46,984 nucleotides of DNA from Thiocystis violacea (GTDB taxonomy: Bacteria; Pseudomonadota; Gammaproteobacteria; Chromatiales; Chromatiaceae), in the NCBI RefSeq assembly GCF_016583565.1, contig NZ_NRRF01000038.1:1-46984 (forward strand), written 5' to 3'. Both the position numbers and the translations under genes were made by a program. Shown here piece after piece: positions 28,800 through 37,856 of this stretch (position 1 is the stretch's first letter; every line of letters starts with the position of its first letter). The notes under the pieces are model-generated. The model did not search any database. It had not been told where the DNA came from and saw only the letters and a program-made list of their open reading frames with translations.

Positions 28800-29210
28800 A
28801 TGGACACGACAGCAAGCCATCGCGCGTCAGCGCGTGACAAACGCAAGCTGCTGGTCTGTGACAGCGCCGAGCTGACTGATCGTCAGCATCGCATCATCCC
28901 ACTGCTGTTCAAGAACGCGCGGCAGACCGCCATCGTGCTGCGACATGGCGGCCAGGTCTACGCCTATTTGAATCAATGCGTGCACATGGTGCGGCGCCTG
29001 GACTGCATGCACGACGCGGTCTTCGATACGGAGCAAGGGCACCTGCGCTGCTCCATGCACGGTATCGTCTACGACCCGACCACGGGTGAATCCTTGAGCG
29101 TGTTGTGCTCCGGCGAGCACCTTGAATCCTTGCGCTCCGCGGAGATCGACGGTCAGGTGTACCTCGTCGACAAACGCGTGCGGGGACTGATCGACTCCAG
29201 CGATGCTTGA
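28800..29210 (+). CDS. Rieske-type [2Fe-2S] protein
   Basis: 136 aa. Cluster ligands in Cys60-x-His62 (NQCVHMVRR) and Cys84-x-x-His87 (LRCSMHGIVYDPTTGES), with 21 residues between the pairs. This is the Rieske ferredoxin arrangement without a membrane helix, so it is a soluble electron carrier or a small subunit of an oxygenase. No oxygenase or reductase gene lies nearby. The first box lacks the usual Pro-His-Leu-Gly surroundings, so the redox potential may differ from that of standard members. Confidence 0.85.
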   Translation: MDTTASHRASARDKRKLLVCDSAELTDRQHRIIPLLFKNARQTAIVLRHGGQVYAYLNQCVHMVRRLDCMHDAVFDTEQGHLRCSMHGIVYDPTTGESLSVLCSGEHLESLRSAEIDGQVYLVDKRVRGLIDSSDA

Positions 29211-29276
29211 TACCGCCGGCAGCTGCATGCGCCGCGCGGACAACCGATCACCGACCTCCCTCAGCGAGCAATCCCG

Positions 29277-29465
29277 ATGAAAACCACCGACAAGATCCGT
29301 CAACAACTCCAGGAAAACCCAGTCGTCCTCTACATGAAGGGCACGCCGCGCGAGCCGCGCTGCGGGTTCTCAGCCCATCACAGTCCCGAACAAGGCAAAC
29401 GCGCTCAGATCGTTACCCCCTGCGTTATCCATAGCCCGATCAGGCAAGAAAAAAGGGTTAGCTGA
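29277..29465 (+). pseudogene. Truncated monothiol glutaredoxin (GrxD type)
   Basis: The first 33 codons (MKTTDKIRQQLQENPVVLY, MKGTPREPRCGFSA) are the start of a Grx4/GrxD monothiol glutaredoxin including the CGFS active site, which coordinates Fe-S clusters with glutathione. After CGFSA the sequence becomes unrelated and stops at 29465; about 75 residues are missing. The break is close to the terminator and attachment site of the tRNA-Thr island. Confidence 0.85.
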
Positions 29466-29483
29466 CCAAGCTAACCCTTTTTT
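29452..29483. terminator. Bidirectional intrinsic terminator
   Basis: 12-base stem AAAGGGTTAGCT / AGCTAACCCTTT, loop GACCA, followed by TTT on the plus strand and by a T-run on the minus strand. It would end tRNA-Thr transcription coming from the right; the island now separates it from the intact tRNA. Confidence 0.85.
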
Positions 29484-29491
29484 CTTTCTAC

Positions 29492-29538
29492 TGGAGCTGG
29501 CGGACGGATTCGAACCCCCGACCTGCTGATTACAAATC
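29492..29538 (-). repeat. Attachment site: 3' fragment of tRNA-Thr (island left end)
   Basis: 47 bases identical to 43913-43959, covering the anticodon loop, anticodon 3' stem, variable loop, T arm and acceptor 3' end with CCA. The identity stops sharply on both sides. It is the direct duplication made when an element integrated into the 3' half of tRNA-Thr. Confidence 0.92.
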
Positions 29539-29834
29539 CGACAGTCATCAAACAAGACTTATAAAAACAACCGGTTAGACGCCAGCGCAAAGCGATTTCC
29601 TGTCCTATTCTGCCCCAGTAACAGCCAGTTCTGTAGCCCCGCCGCACAATTTCAGGCACAGCTGAGCGGCACTCCCTTATGGTCATCCCCAACGTTCTTT
29701 CGCCGATCTCCAACCAAGAGAACCTCAACCAGCCTCGTTCCCATGAGCCGACGATACGCGCCCAACGTTAGACGACGAAGGACCGGGGCTTTCGCCTAAA
29801 GCTGCAAGGGTCGCGGCTGAAAGACGTTTGGCCT
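29539..29834. other. Non-coding left edge of the island
   Basis: Short frames only, none with recognisable protein sequence. Just inside the attachment site; holds the promoter of the VapBC pair but no clear boxes are visible. Confidence 0.4.
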
Positions 29835-29846
29835 ATGCTTAGTCAT

Positions 29847-30116
29847 ATGCCAACAGACCTGGACTCGGATGCCATGCAATCGGAACGTCATGTTCGTCTC
29901 TTTCGCAATGGGCGCAATCAAGCGCTGCGGATCCCGCGCGACTTGGAGCTGGATGCCGATGAGGCAGTGATTCGCCGTGACGGCGAGCGGCTGATCATCG
30001 AGCCCGTCAAGCGCCGAGCCGATCTCGCGACGCTGCTTGCCGGCTGGAAGCCCCTCGATGAGACCCTGCCGGATATCGACGAAGGGCTCCCGGCACTCGA
30101 CGATATCCAGCTCTAG
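29847..30116 (+). CDS. VapB-type antitoxin (AbrB/SpoVT fold)
   Basis: About 89 aa; ATGs at 29835, 29847 and 29874 are all in frame and I cannot choose firmly. Core RHVRLFRNGRNQALRIPRDLEL and DEAVIRRDGERLIIEPV is the swapped-hairpin AbrB DNA-binding fold. The C-terminal tail (LLAGWKPLDETLPDIDEG) would wrap the toxin. Fifteen bases before the PIN toxin. Represses its own operon by family analogy. Confidence 0.88.
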   Translation: MPTDLDSDAMQSERHVRLFRNGRNQALRIPRDLELDADEAVIRRDGERLIIEPVKRRADLATLLAGWKPLDETLPDIDEGLPALDDIQL

Positions 30117-30131
30117 GCTCCGTGCACCCCC

Positions 30132-30548
30132 ATGTCCGCGCTGCGCTATCTCCTCGACACCAATATCCTTTCGGCGCTGATCCGCGAGCCACAAGGCCCG
30201 GTCGCGACACTCCTGAGCCGCCGTGGCCACGATCGGGTGTGCACCAGCCTCATCGTCGCGGCTGAGCTGCGCTTCGGCGCGCTCAAGCGCGGTTCGCCCG
30301 TCTTGCTCGACAAAGTCTCGGACCTGCTCGCGTCCATGCCGGTCCTACCGCTCGAGGCCGGTGTCGATGAAGCCTACGCCAGGGTACGCCTTGCCCTGGA
30401 GCAAGCAGGAACGCCGATCGGCCCCAACGACCTGCTGATCGCCGCACATGCCCTGGACCAGGACCTCACGCTCGTGACGGACAATGCGGACGAATTCAGG
30501 CGGGTACCCACGCTGCGGGTCGAGAATTGGCTCGCCACCCAGCGCTGA
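30132..30548 (+). CDS. vapC: VapC-type PIN-domain ribonuclease toxin
   Basis: 138 aa. All four acidic PIN residues are present: Asp9 (LLDTNIL), Glu45 (AAELRFG), Asp100 (GPNDLLIAAHAL) and Asp117 (VTDNADEF). VapC toxins cut tRNA or rRNA when free of the antitoxin. Complete and apparently functional, paired with the VapB gene just upstream. Confidence 0.92.
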   Translation: MSALRYLLDTNILSALIREPQGPVATLLSRRGHDRVCTSLIVAAELRFGALKRGSPVLLDKVSDLLASMPVLPLEAGVDEAYARVRLALEQAGTPIGPNDLLIAAHALDQDLTLVTDNADEFRRVPTLRVENWLATQR

Positions 30549-30919
30549 GCGCGGCAGATCGCCCCTCGCAATGGGCTGTGCGAGCGCTGCGCCTCGCGCC
30601 TTGTTTGTCATGACGACCCTCGTCGTCTATACCGCCCGCGCAACTCCAATTCCCGCCCTGTCAAGCCGTATTCACGCGACTCACGGCGATGCTCTTGCAC
30701 ATCTTCCGGCACACCTCACGACCCGGCTCGTCACCTGCTGTAAAGTCCGACTGGCGGTCTGAAAAATCTGCCAAGTCGAGGACAGCATCAAGGTCAGGGA
30801 TCTCAGGGTTAGAGGACTCCACTCCACACAGCAAGGCGCTCGCAAAGCAGGGCTTGGACCGGGCTTTCAATGTTCGTTCAGCCCTTTTTATACACATAAA
30901 AATATGCATTTATCCTCCA
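30549..30919. other. Gap between VapC and BrnT
   Basis: No gene supported. The last 40 bases are strikingly AT-rich (TATACACATAAAAATATGC near 30890) and probably contain the BrnTA promoter/operator, to which BrnA would bind. Confidence 0.35.
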
Positions 30920-31198
30920 ATGCGCTATACATGGGATGAAGCCAAACGACAAACCAACTTGAAGAAGCACGGGCTGGATTTTGTCGATGCGCCCCACGTC
31001 TTCGAGGGGCCGATGCTCTTGTTCGAAGACGCCCTCCAGGGTTATGGCGAACAGCGTATGATCGGCATCGGACTCTTGGATTGTCTGGTCGTGTTGGTCG
31101 TCCACGTAGAATCTGACGACACCATCCGCATCATTTCCATGCGCAAGGCAGACAGCCATGAAACAGACCTCTATTACCGTAACGCCGGATACTTCTGA
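30920..31198 (+). CDS. brnT: BrnT-family ribonuclease toxin
   Basis: 92 aa from ATG 30920. Family pattern MRYTWDEAKRQTNLKKHGLDF, with the acidic VFEGPMLLFEDAL segment and the terminal IRIISMRKADSHE stretch that carries the catalytic-site Arg. Overlaps the antitoxin start by 41 bases. BrnT is a RelE-like endoribonuclease in which the toxin gene comes first. Confidence 0.9.
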   Translation: MRYTWDEAKRQTNLKKHGLDFVDAPHVFEGPMLLFEDALQGYGEQRMIGIGLLDCLVVLVVHVESDDTIRIISMRKADSHETDLYYRNAGYF

Positions 31199-31484
31199 TG
31201 AGGCGCCGACGCTGACTCAGGCCGATTTCGACCGTGCCCGATTTCAACTCGGGGGGCGAGCCGTCAGTCGCCCCGAATGGCAGACCGCCGTGCGTGCACG
31301 CACGGGCAAGCTTCGGATCAATATCATGCTCGACGCGCCGATCGTGGAGCATTTCAAGGCGATGGCCGGGGATCGTGGCTATCAGACACTGATCAATGAG
31401 ACGCTCCGACGGGTGATCGAATCGGAGCATCTCGAAACCGATCTGCGCCGCATCATCCGCGAGGAGTTGGACGCACGCGGTTGA
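31158..31484 (+). CDS. brnA: BrnA-family antitoxin
   Basis: 108 aa. C-terminal ribbon-helix-helix-like region (INIMLDAPIVEHFKAMAGDRGYQTLINETLR) after an N-terminal segment that binds BrnT (TQADFDRARFQLGGRAVSRP). Translationally coupled by overlap with brnT. It should neutralise BrnT and repress the brnTA promoter. Confidence 0.9.
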   Translation: MKQTSITVTPDTSDEAPTLTQADFDRARFQLGGRAVSRPEWQTAVRARTGKLRINIMLDAPIVEHFKAMAGDRGYQTLINETLRRVIESEHLETDLRRIIREELDARG

Positions 31485-31682
31485 GTGAAGCACCCACCGC
31501 AAGACAGAGCACATTGTCGTATCAGCAAGGCCCACAGATGGTCTGCACGACAATCCTGACGACCGGAGTTGAGCATTAGCTCGCCCCACAGCGCGACCGA
31601 AGCAGATCGCACCTGGGGAATCGACCACCGGGTTGGGGGGGCTCCGCGCTTGATCGAACGATCACGCACCTGTCGATGCCCG

Positions 31683-32945
31683 CTACCAATCCTGATACTG
31701 CACGGGCGCCGCGCCATGCGCTTCCAGGACCTGCGGCTGCTGGCTCGCGGGTTCGTCGTTCACGCGCTCGACGAGGAGTTCGAAGCGCCAGTCATCGCCA
31801 AAGTCGAACAGGAAGTCGATCCGCATCCCCTCGCAAAGCGCGAGGTCGCCCACCTTGATCTCATCGGCGACGTATTCGGACTCACCCGCCAAATGGGGAT
31901 GATCGATCTCGACGGTGCACCCGAAGCGGTCCTGGTAGCTGAAGCGGTAGAGATGATCCCTGTCATCGAAGTCGAAGGCGCCGAGAATGGTGTCCGCGAG
32001 TGCGTCGAGAGCGGTCTCGCCCCCAATGGCGATCCGCCGCCAGCAATCCGCCCCCAGCGCCACCTTGAATAGATGCTGGCCGGGTTGGAAAGGCTCCTCG
32101 GGGATCTCCAGTTCCTCGCGCCACTCGGGGATGTGCGGGCGCACCAGCCGGCTCCAGTGCTCGAAACGCGCCAGGGAGTCGAAAAAGTCCACGGCGTCGA
32201 GGATGGGCATGTCCGATTCGGCCTCGGGCAGCAGAGATTGTTGGCGCATGAAGGCCCCAAAGTGGCCCAGCAAGGCACGTCCCCACTCGGTGAGTTCGAC
32301 CCGCTCAGGCAGCCATCCCTTGCCTTTCTCCGGTGGCATGGCCCGTAGGTCGAGCAAGCCGAAGAGCTCCAGCAACGCCAGATGGTGGAGGCCGGGAGAA
32401 TACCGGAGCCAATCCGCGTGCTGAGGTGTTTCGAACGTCAGGTGACCCGTGTTCGGCAACCGCTTCAGAAAGGTCACGACCCTCATCGACGCATCCCCGC
32501 CCCAGCTTGCGCGCTCGCCGATCATCTCCTCGCTTGAACGACCCCACCAGGCTTTCAGCAAGGCAAAATAGCGCTCGGCGGCGTTGAGGGAGCACCAGGA
32601 GGCCAGGACGAGGGGGTCGAGATGCAACCGCGGTTTCTTGGACGCCGTGTCGATCCACGCCAGACCAGTGGCGCGCAGCACCAGATAGAGACCATTGATG
32701 TGCGGATAGGATTTCTGCATCGCGCGTTTCAGCCCCAGTTCCAGGGGATGGGTGAGACGCTGATTGATCGACTCCAGCGTCTTCATGGCGAACAGGTGGC
32801 CGGGGGTGAGCGGCAGCCCCTGATCGCCAATCAGGTCCAGCAGGGCGTCGAAATCTCGCAGGATGCTTCCCGGCGGCTGCCGCTCGAAATCAGGTGCCTC
32901 GAGTGGGTGGGTGGAGGTCGGTACAGGGGTGTGGGTTTTGGTCAT
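31683..32945 (-). CDS. Protein with C-terminal pRiA4b ORF-3-like domain
   Basis: 420 aa from ATG 32945 (an in-frame TTG lies 36 bases upstream). The C-terminal 140 aa are the plasmid pRiA4b ORF-3-like fold: HLFKVALGADCWRRIAI, DHLYRFSY, LALCEGMRIDFLFDFGDDWRFEL. The N-terminal 280 aa are helical and unrecognised, with possible winged-helix parts. Such proteins are common on mobile elements; function unknown. Only gene of its type in the island. Confidence 0.8.
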   Translation of the reverse strand: MTKTHTPVPTSTHPLEAPDFERQPPGSILRDFDALLDLIGDQGLPLTPGHLFAMKTLESINQRLTHPLELGLKRAMQKSYPHINGLYLVLRATGLAWIDTASKKPRLHLDPLVLASWCSLNAAERYFALLKAWWGRSSEEMIGERASWGGDASMRVVTFLKRLPNTGHLTFETPQHADWLRYSPGLHHLALLELFGLLDLRAMPPEKGKGWLPERVELTEWGRALLGHFGAFMRQQSLLPEAESDMPILDAVDFFDSLARFEHWSRLVRPHIPEWREELEIPEEPFQPGQHLFKVALGADCWRRIAIGGETALDALADTILGAFDFDDRDHLYRFSYQDRFGCTVEIDHPHLAGESEYVADEIKVGDLALCEGMRIDFLFDFGDDWRFELLVERVNDEPASQQPQVLEAHGAAPVQYQDW

Positions 32946-32992
32946 AGGCTCACGATCAGTTTGATCCGGATCTTTCTGCAACAGGCTTCATA

Positions 32993-33209
32993 TCAGTCAT
33001 CGCCGCCTGGCGCCAGGCCCAGCAGGCGCAGAGTCTGGGGGTCGCCTTCACCCTGGAAGTACCGCGTCAGCACCCGATTGCGGGAAGAGGTACCACATCC
33101 AGTGCGAGCGCTTGCGACCGCTGCGAATCTCGGCAAGGGCTCGAGCATAGTCGTCTTCTTGCGCCTCGACGAAACGCTGTAGATCATGGCGATCATGGGT
33201 ATCTGTCAT
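32993..33209 (-). pseudogene. DUF1810 protein with internal deletion
   Basis: The 5' part reads MTDTHDRHDLQRFVEAQEDD, then IRSGRKRSHWMWYLFPQSGA, the DUF1810 N-terminus, to a stop at 33048. In another frame the sequence continues LTRYFQGEGDPQTLRLLGLAP, the usual C-terminal end of the same family. About 70 residues in the middle are missing, with a frameshift at the join. Confidence 0.75.
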
Positions 33210-33220
33210 GACGCGATCTC

Positions 33221-34423
33221 CTATTCATTCAGCCCGCAAGGCGCCCCAGACGCAGCGGGCCGCGCCGGATCGGAATCGGGACGACAGGCAGACGCCGGGA
33301 TGACGGTCATCCCCGCCAGCCGCGCGGGATGGCGGTGGCGGTCATCGACGACATCGCGGATCCAGATCGCCTCGATCTGCCGTGGGAAACGCTGGCGAAT
33401 CGCACGGTAGATCTCCGGATCCTGCTCACCGGAGTCGCCGACGAGGATGAAGCGACGCGCGGGAAACTGGCCGATGATCGCGCCGATCTGCGCACGCTTC
33501 TGCGCCCGCGTCGCCTCGCCGCCCGCCAGGCGCGCGAGATCCTGCCACGCACCCGCCGTGAGCAGATTCTTGCGGACACTTTTCAGGTGGAAGGAGCCCG
33601 CGGGATAGCCGGCCGCCGTGATGAAGTCCGCGAGCGGCCGATAGAGCGCCCAGGGGCTGCCGGAGACATAATGAAACGCCGTCGCCGCGCCGAGCGCCCG
33701 GTAGCGTTGCGCCATCCCGGGCGCGACGACGAAGGGGCGGAAGAAGGTGTTCTCCAGCACCACCTCGCGCCCGGCGGGGATCCCCGTGATCTTGAGGGTA
33801 TCGTCGATATCTGAAATCACGGAACGTCCCTGCGATGCCAGCAGGCGCACCCTGCCCTCCCCCTGGTGTCCCGATGAGCGCGTGCGCAGACGCAGCCAGC
33901 CCTGCGTGGATCCCTGGGCGCGCAGCAGTTCCTCGACCCGTGCGACGTCCAGTCGCACGGTGCCCTCGATCAGACCGTTGAGGTCGCTCGCCAGTGGCGT
34001 GCCGCGTGCATCCGCGACGCGGTAGGTCATCTGACGCGGATCCTCGTCGAACCCCAAGACGACCTGCTCCCCGGACTCGTCATCCGCGACCAGGTCGGAT
34101 AAGCGGTCGTGAGCCCGCGCGATCTCGGCCGCCGAGCGCCGCTCGGGCCGCGCGACCAGGCGGGTGATCAGATCCGTGGTGAGCGACCGGGGCTCATGGA
34201 CCCAGAGGCGCAGCGGGATCGCCCACTGCGCCCCGGCACGATAGCCATCGCTGGGGTAGATGGTGACGGCTTTGACGTCCTCCGCCCGCGGTGGTGCAAC
34301 CCCGCCGAGCAGGAGTAGCAGGACCATGGTCACGGCTGCCAGATGCTGAATCATCCGGCCGCACGTCGCCTGATGGGCGCGTCCGGCTCGACGGATCCAG
34401 AGCTGGGGCGTTCTCTTGCCCAT
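33221..34423 (-). CDS. App1-type phosphatidate phosphatase (DUF2183), exported
   Basis: 400 aa from ATG 34423, whose first bases overlap the previous stop (TGATG). A later start at 34354 would give a shorter signal peptide (MIQHLAAVTMVLLLLLGG). The catalytic domain has ISDIDDTLKITG (DxDxT of the HAD-like phosphatase), FHYVSGSPWALYRPL and FILVGDSGEQDPEIY. App1 homologues remove phosphate from phosphatidate; the bacterial proteins are little studied. Located in the envelope by its signal sequence. Confidence 0.85.
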   Translation of the reverse strand: MGKRTPQLWIRRAGRAHQATCGRMIQHLAAVTMVLLLLLGGVAPPRAEDVKAVTIYPSDGYRAGAQWAIPLRLWVHEPRSLTTDLITRLVARPERRSAAEIARAHDRLSDLVADDESGEQVVLGFDEDPRQMTYRVADARGTPLASDLNGLIEGTVRLDVARVEELLRAQGSTQGWLRLRTRSSGHQGEGRVRLLASQGRSVISDIDDTLKITGIPAGREVVLENTFFRPFVVAPGMAQRYRALGAATAFHYVSGSPWALYRPLADFITAAGYPAGSFHLKSVRKNLLTAGAWQDLARLAGGEATRAQKRAQIGAIIGQFPARRFILVGDSGEQDPEIYRAIRQRFPRQIEAIWIRDVVDDRHRHPARLAGMTVIPASACRPDSDPARPAASGAPCGLNE

Positions 34424-35025
34424 CAGCGTCTGTTCGGCAAGAACTTGATGAACCATTGGCCCCGTTTCTGCTCGAAGGCGATTGGCTCGCTCCAGTCGCG
34501 CGTGATGCGGCGAATGCCCCTCGCCTTCTTTCCCTCGATCCGAACGTCGACCAGAGACTCACCCACGAAGAGCGACGAGCTGACCGACCCACCGCCCAGC
34601 GTCGCCCGTTTCAACCGCTCCGCCTTGGCCGTGAACGTGGCGAGATCGGTCACGCATCCGAGGCAGGTCGCGATGGCGCCATTCAGGGCCTTCACCAAGT
34701 CGCGGTGACGCAGGGACTGCTGCAGCAGATCCGCTGGGGGCGTTGCGCCCGACGCAGCCCCCACCGATCCGGACATCATCCGCTGCGCGGAGTCTTGAAG
34801 CGCTTCAGCGCATGCCCTGACATGCTGCAACGCCTCGGCCGGAATACCATGCTCCAGACACAGGCTGGAAGAGGCGCCCTCCGGATCCGCTCCGAGCGGA
34901 ATGCCCATTTTTGCTAACGGTTTCAAGTCGCTGCGATCCAGACACGCGAAAAAGGTTTCCCAATCTCCGCGCTCCATCGCCGCTTGCGCAGCCGCGAAGA
35001 CGGCTTCCGGGCTGGTGCGTGACAT
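34423..35025 (-). CDS. Uncharacterised 200-aa protein upstream of App1
   Basis: Starts at ATG 35025 behind GGGGA. Helical N-terminal half (SPEAVFAAAQAAMERGDWETFFACLD, an SH3-adjacent motif common in 'DUF' lipoprotein-free proteins), then a beta-rich end (SLFVGESLVDVRIEGKKA, PIAFEQKRGQWFIKFLPNRR) like a small nuclear-transport-factor-2-like sensor. No signal peptide. Overlaps and is probably co-translated with the App1 gene; a shared role in envelope lipid turnover is a guess. Confidence 0.65.
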   Translation of the reverse strand: MSRTSPEAVFAAAQAAMERGDWETFFACLDRSDLKPLAKMGIPLGADPEGASSSLCLEHGIPAEALQHVRACAEALQDSAQRMMSGSVGAASGATPPADLLQQSLRHRDLVKALNGAIATCLGCVTDLATFTAKAERLKRATLGGGSVSSSLFVGESLVDVRIEGKKARGIRRITRDWSEPIAFEQKRGQWFIKFLPNRR

Positions 35026-35077
35026 GCCAGTGTTCCCCCTCTGTCGTGACGTCAGACGCCCCCAACCCGATGCGTCC

Positions 35078-35347
35078 TCACCCGAGCGGGCCGAGGACGC
35101 GCAGGGCGGGAAGCACCAGAATGCACATCGCGGCGATCCACCAGCCAGAGACCGGCATCCCCCGCCGCCTGGCAGACAAGCCGCGGATCCCCAGGCCAAT
35201 GCCGACGATCAAGGCCACGAGCACGATCGCCAACGCGAGCAAGCCGCGCGTCCGGCAGTCAATGACCGACAGGGGCGTAACGGACAGGGCAACGACCGCC
35301 AGCGGGGCGAGCAATGGCAGAAGAATGTGCTGAGTCAACGGACGCAT
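35078..35347 (-). CDS. Small membrane protein
   Basis: 89 aa with three hydrophobic helices (ILLPLLAPLAVVALSV, LLALAIVLVALIVGIGLGI, GWWIAAMCILVLPAL). No motif recognised. Same strand and 52 bases before the next gene, so likely part of the same operon. Confidence 0.6.
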   Translation of the reverse strand: MRPLTQHILLPLLAPLAVVALSVTPLSVIDCRTRGLLALAIVLVALIVGIGLGIRGLSARRRGMPVSGWWIAAMCILVLPALRVLGPLG

Positions 35348-35389
35348 GAGTGGTGCCGATCAACGCGGTTAGGGCAGGAATCCAGTCGC

Positions 35390-36952
35390 TCAGTATAGTT
35401 CTTGGCGCCAAAGCCGATGACGTGGACGCGCGGCTAGATCCTGCAAACGGATCTGATCCAGGGTTTCATGGCGGAACAGATTCAGCCCCAGTTCCAGATC
35501 GGGGTGTGGCCGATACTGCAGCGCGATCTCGAGGGTGCGCAGACGCTCCGATTCCAATGCCGCGTTCGCCTGATAGATGGGCAACAACCCATTGCGCGTC
35601 TCAAGAAGCGTCGGAGCACGAAAGCCCTCGCCATAGAGCAGCTTCGCGGTCCATTCGGGCAGCGGTGTCCAGACGAGGACGGCGCGTGGGCTGACATGCG
35701 TTCCAACATCCGAGTCGTCGTCGAGGCGTGCGCCCCAGGTCAGCGACCACTTCGGGGCGATCAGCCATTCGTCCTGGAAATAGGCGGACAGCAGTCGGCC
35801 ATGGCCGTCATCGTCAGATCCCGTTGCGGCCGCGGACAGCAACTGCGTCAACGCGCTGGCATAACCCGTGAGCGGGTCGCTCAGCGTGGTGCTGGTCGTG
35901 CCCATGCCAGACGCGACGGCATCCAATCCGCGCAGCTCCAGCGCGTCGAGCGCGTAGCGGACCTGCTCAACCTCGAGCCCCAGGGTGATGAAATGCCGAG
36001 CGCTCGCCGCATAGCGAAGATCCGAGCGCAGTCGCCAGGTCTCCTGCGCGGCATCCACTTAGAGCGTCAGCGCGAGCCGTTGGCTGAATCTGACCTTGCG
36101 CTCGAGCCGCCCTTCGACCGTCTCCAGCGTGCGCGTCCCGCTGGGATCGATGGCACTCAAGATTCCGGCACCAAGCCCCTGCGTGGTGCGCGAGAGCCGC
36201 AGCATGGCGCGCGTCTGACCGAATCGGGCATTCGCCAGCACGCCCAGATTGCGTTGGTCGGTGTTGACCGCGCTCGGTGCCAGCGAGAATCCGCTCCCGA
36301 GCACGGAATCGATCTGCGACAAGCGGTCGGCGCGAATCACGGGCGTAGGCCCGTCCGTCTCCATGACCTCGGCGCCAAGGACGATGTCGGTGGATGCGTT
36401 GCTGTTCCCAACCAGGAGGCGTCCGTCACCTGTGCGCTCCGAGCCGCCACTCAGCGTGATCTGCTGCTGGTCGACCCGCTTGCGCGTGATGACATTGACC
36501 ACCCCGGAGAAGGCATCCGCGCCGAACACCGAGGAGCCCGGTCCACGCGTCACCTCGATCCGTTCGATGACGTCGATGGGGATGACGCCCAGGACGCTGA
36601 GCGGATTCCCCAGGATCAGATCCGATTGAGGCATCCCATCGAGCAGCACCAAGAGGTTACCAGAGCCGAGACTCGAGAAGCCGCGCACCAGGACGTTTGG
36701 CGCGTAATCATTGGTCAAGCCCAGATGGAATCCGGGCACCAACCGCAGCGCCTCGCCGACGCTGCGGAATCCGCCGTTACGGATGTCCTCGGCGGTGATG
36801 ACGGTCGCGACCGCCGGGGCCGTGCGATAGAGGTGGGCGCGTCCGGTCGCGATGCTGACGGTTCTCTCCGAACCGAACAATTCCTCCGCGGAGGTCTGAG
36901 CCAGGGCGGAGCTGGAAAGTGCGCCCAGGGTGGCGAACAGGAGTCGTGTCAT
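35390..36952 (-). pseudogene. TonB-dependent receptor, interrupted and truncated
   Basis: Signal peptide (LFATLGALSSSALAQ) and a complete plug domain (VATVITAEDIRNGGFRSVGE, VLVRGFSSLGSGN, VIERIEVTRGPGSSVFGADA) begin a barrel. The frame is cut by an in-frame TAA at 36059-36061 and carries on without shift (VDAAQETWRLRSDLRYAAS). It then ends early at 35390, after RLQDLAARPRHRL, well short of a full barrel and without the terminal Phe. Two lesions: a nonsense mutation and a 3' truncation. It sits next to a periplasmic sensor, as in metal or vitamin uptake clusters. Confidence 0.85.
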
Positions 36953-36963
36953 GGGTCTTCATC

Positions 36964-37788
36964 TCAGGGCGTGCCGCGATCAGCCTGCTCAGACTGCTCG
37001 ATCAGCGTCACGATGGTCCCGATGAGCCGCTCCGGCCGCACTGGCTTGACCATCAGGTGGGCACCGAGGCGGGTGATGGCCGCCTGGAGGGGTGCCCGAT
37101 CGTCGCTGGTGGTGCTGGCCTCGCCTCGGACCCTCTCGATGGCCAAGGCGGCCTCGCGCAGACTGCCAACCGCGATCGGAATCCAACGCAAACCGAGCGT
37201 TTCGGCCGACCGCTGCGCGCGCCTGACCAGGTCGTCCGGCACCGCTTGAAGGTGGATGAAATAGAGCGTCTCGGTGTTCGGAGACAGGGCTCGCAACTGC
37301 GCGAGCACCAGGGAGGGATCGACGAAGCGGGAGAGTCCATCGCGCGCCGCAGCGGGCAAGGTCCCGACCAGAATCGGCAAGACCCGGGCATTCGAAAAGG
37401 CCTGCTCGGCCGCGGCGTAGGCAGACCCACCGACGGCCACGACCTGACGGGGCGGGCGCGACCAGGACCGTGCATTCAGCGCATCGAGCGCACAGACGCC
37501 GATGTCCTGGCTCGTACCCTGTGCGAGTCCCTCGAAGAGCTGATTGACGACCTCTTCATAGGGCGGCGCCACCGCAGGATGGATGAGCATCAACGGGGCC
37601 TCCTGACACGCAGCGGCCGGCGCAGGCTGGGCCGCAGGCAGCCAGGCCAGCAGCAGAACCAGGACCCATCCGCCGGCAAGCGTCCAACCCTGCGCTGGCC
37701 TCGGCCGTGCAGCAGCGTTGCGGGCCACGCACACTGAGCGCCAAGCGTTCGGTCTTCCCGGTCGCAAGCGATGACGCAAGGGGTCCAT
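36964..37788 (-). pseudogene. Binding protein fused to a receiver-domain remnant
   Basis: 274 codons. N-terminal helix (LAGGWVLVLLLAWLPAA) and an ABC-type periplasmic binding protein half (PAVAPPYEEVVNQLFEGLAQ, TLYFIHLQAVPDDLVRRAQR). From about residue 235 it changes to AITRLGAHLMVKPVRPERLI, which reads like the end of a receiver domain (KP motif and last helix). The likely history is a deletion that removed the rest of the binding protein and the kinase body of a neighbouring gene, leaving a chimera. May still be translated. Confidence 0.55.
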
Positions 37789-37856
37789 GCAATGGCCTCT
37801 CCTCTTCCAGTGGATACCGCGACCATGGCGTTCAGTCGGTCCGATCGCCCGGTCAA

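Noticed and set aside
29471..29728. 85-aa minus-strand frame across the att site
   Set aside because: Includes translated tRNA sequence (SGVRIRPPAP), a well-known false protein.
35468..37249. 593-aa plus-strand frame
   Set aside because: Antisense of the TonB receptor and chimera; Arg/Gln/Ala-rich, no family sequence.
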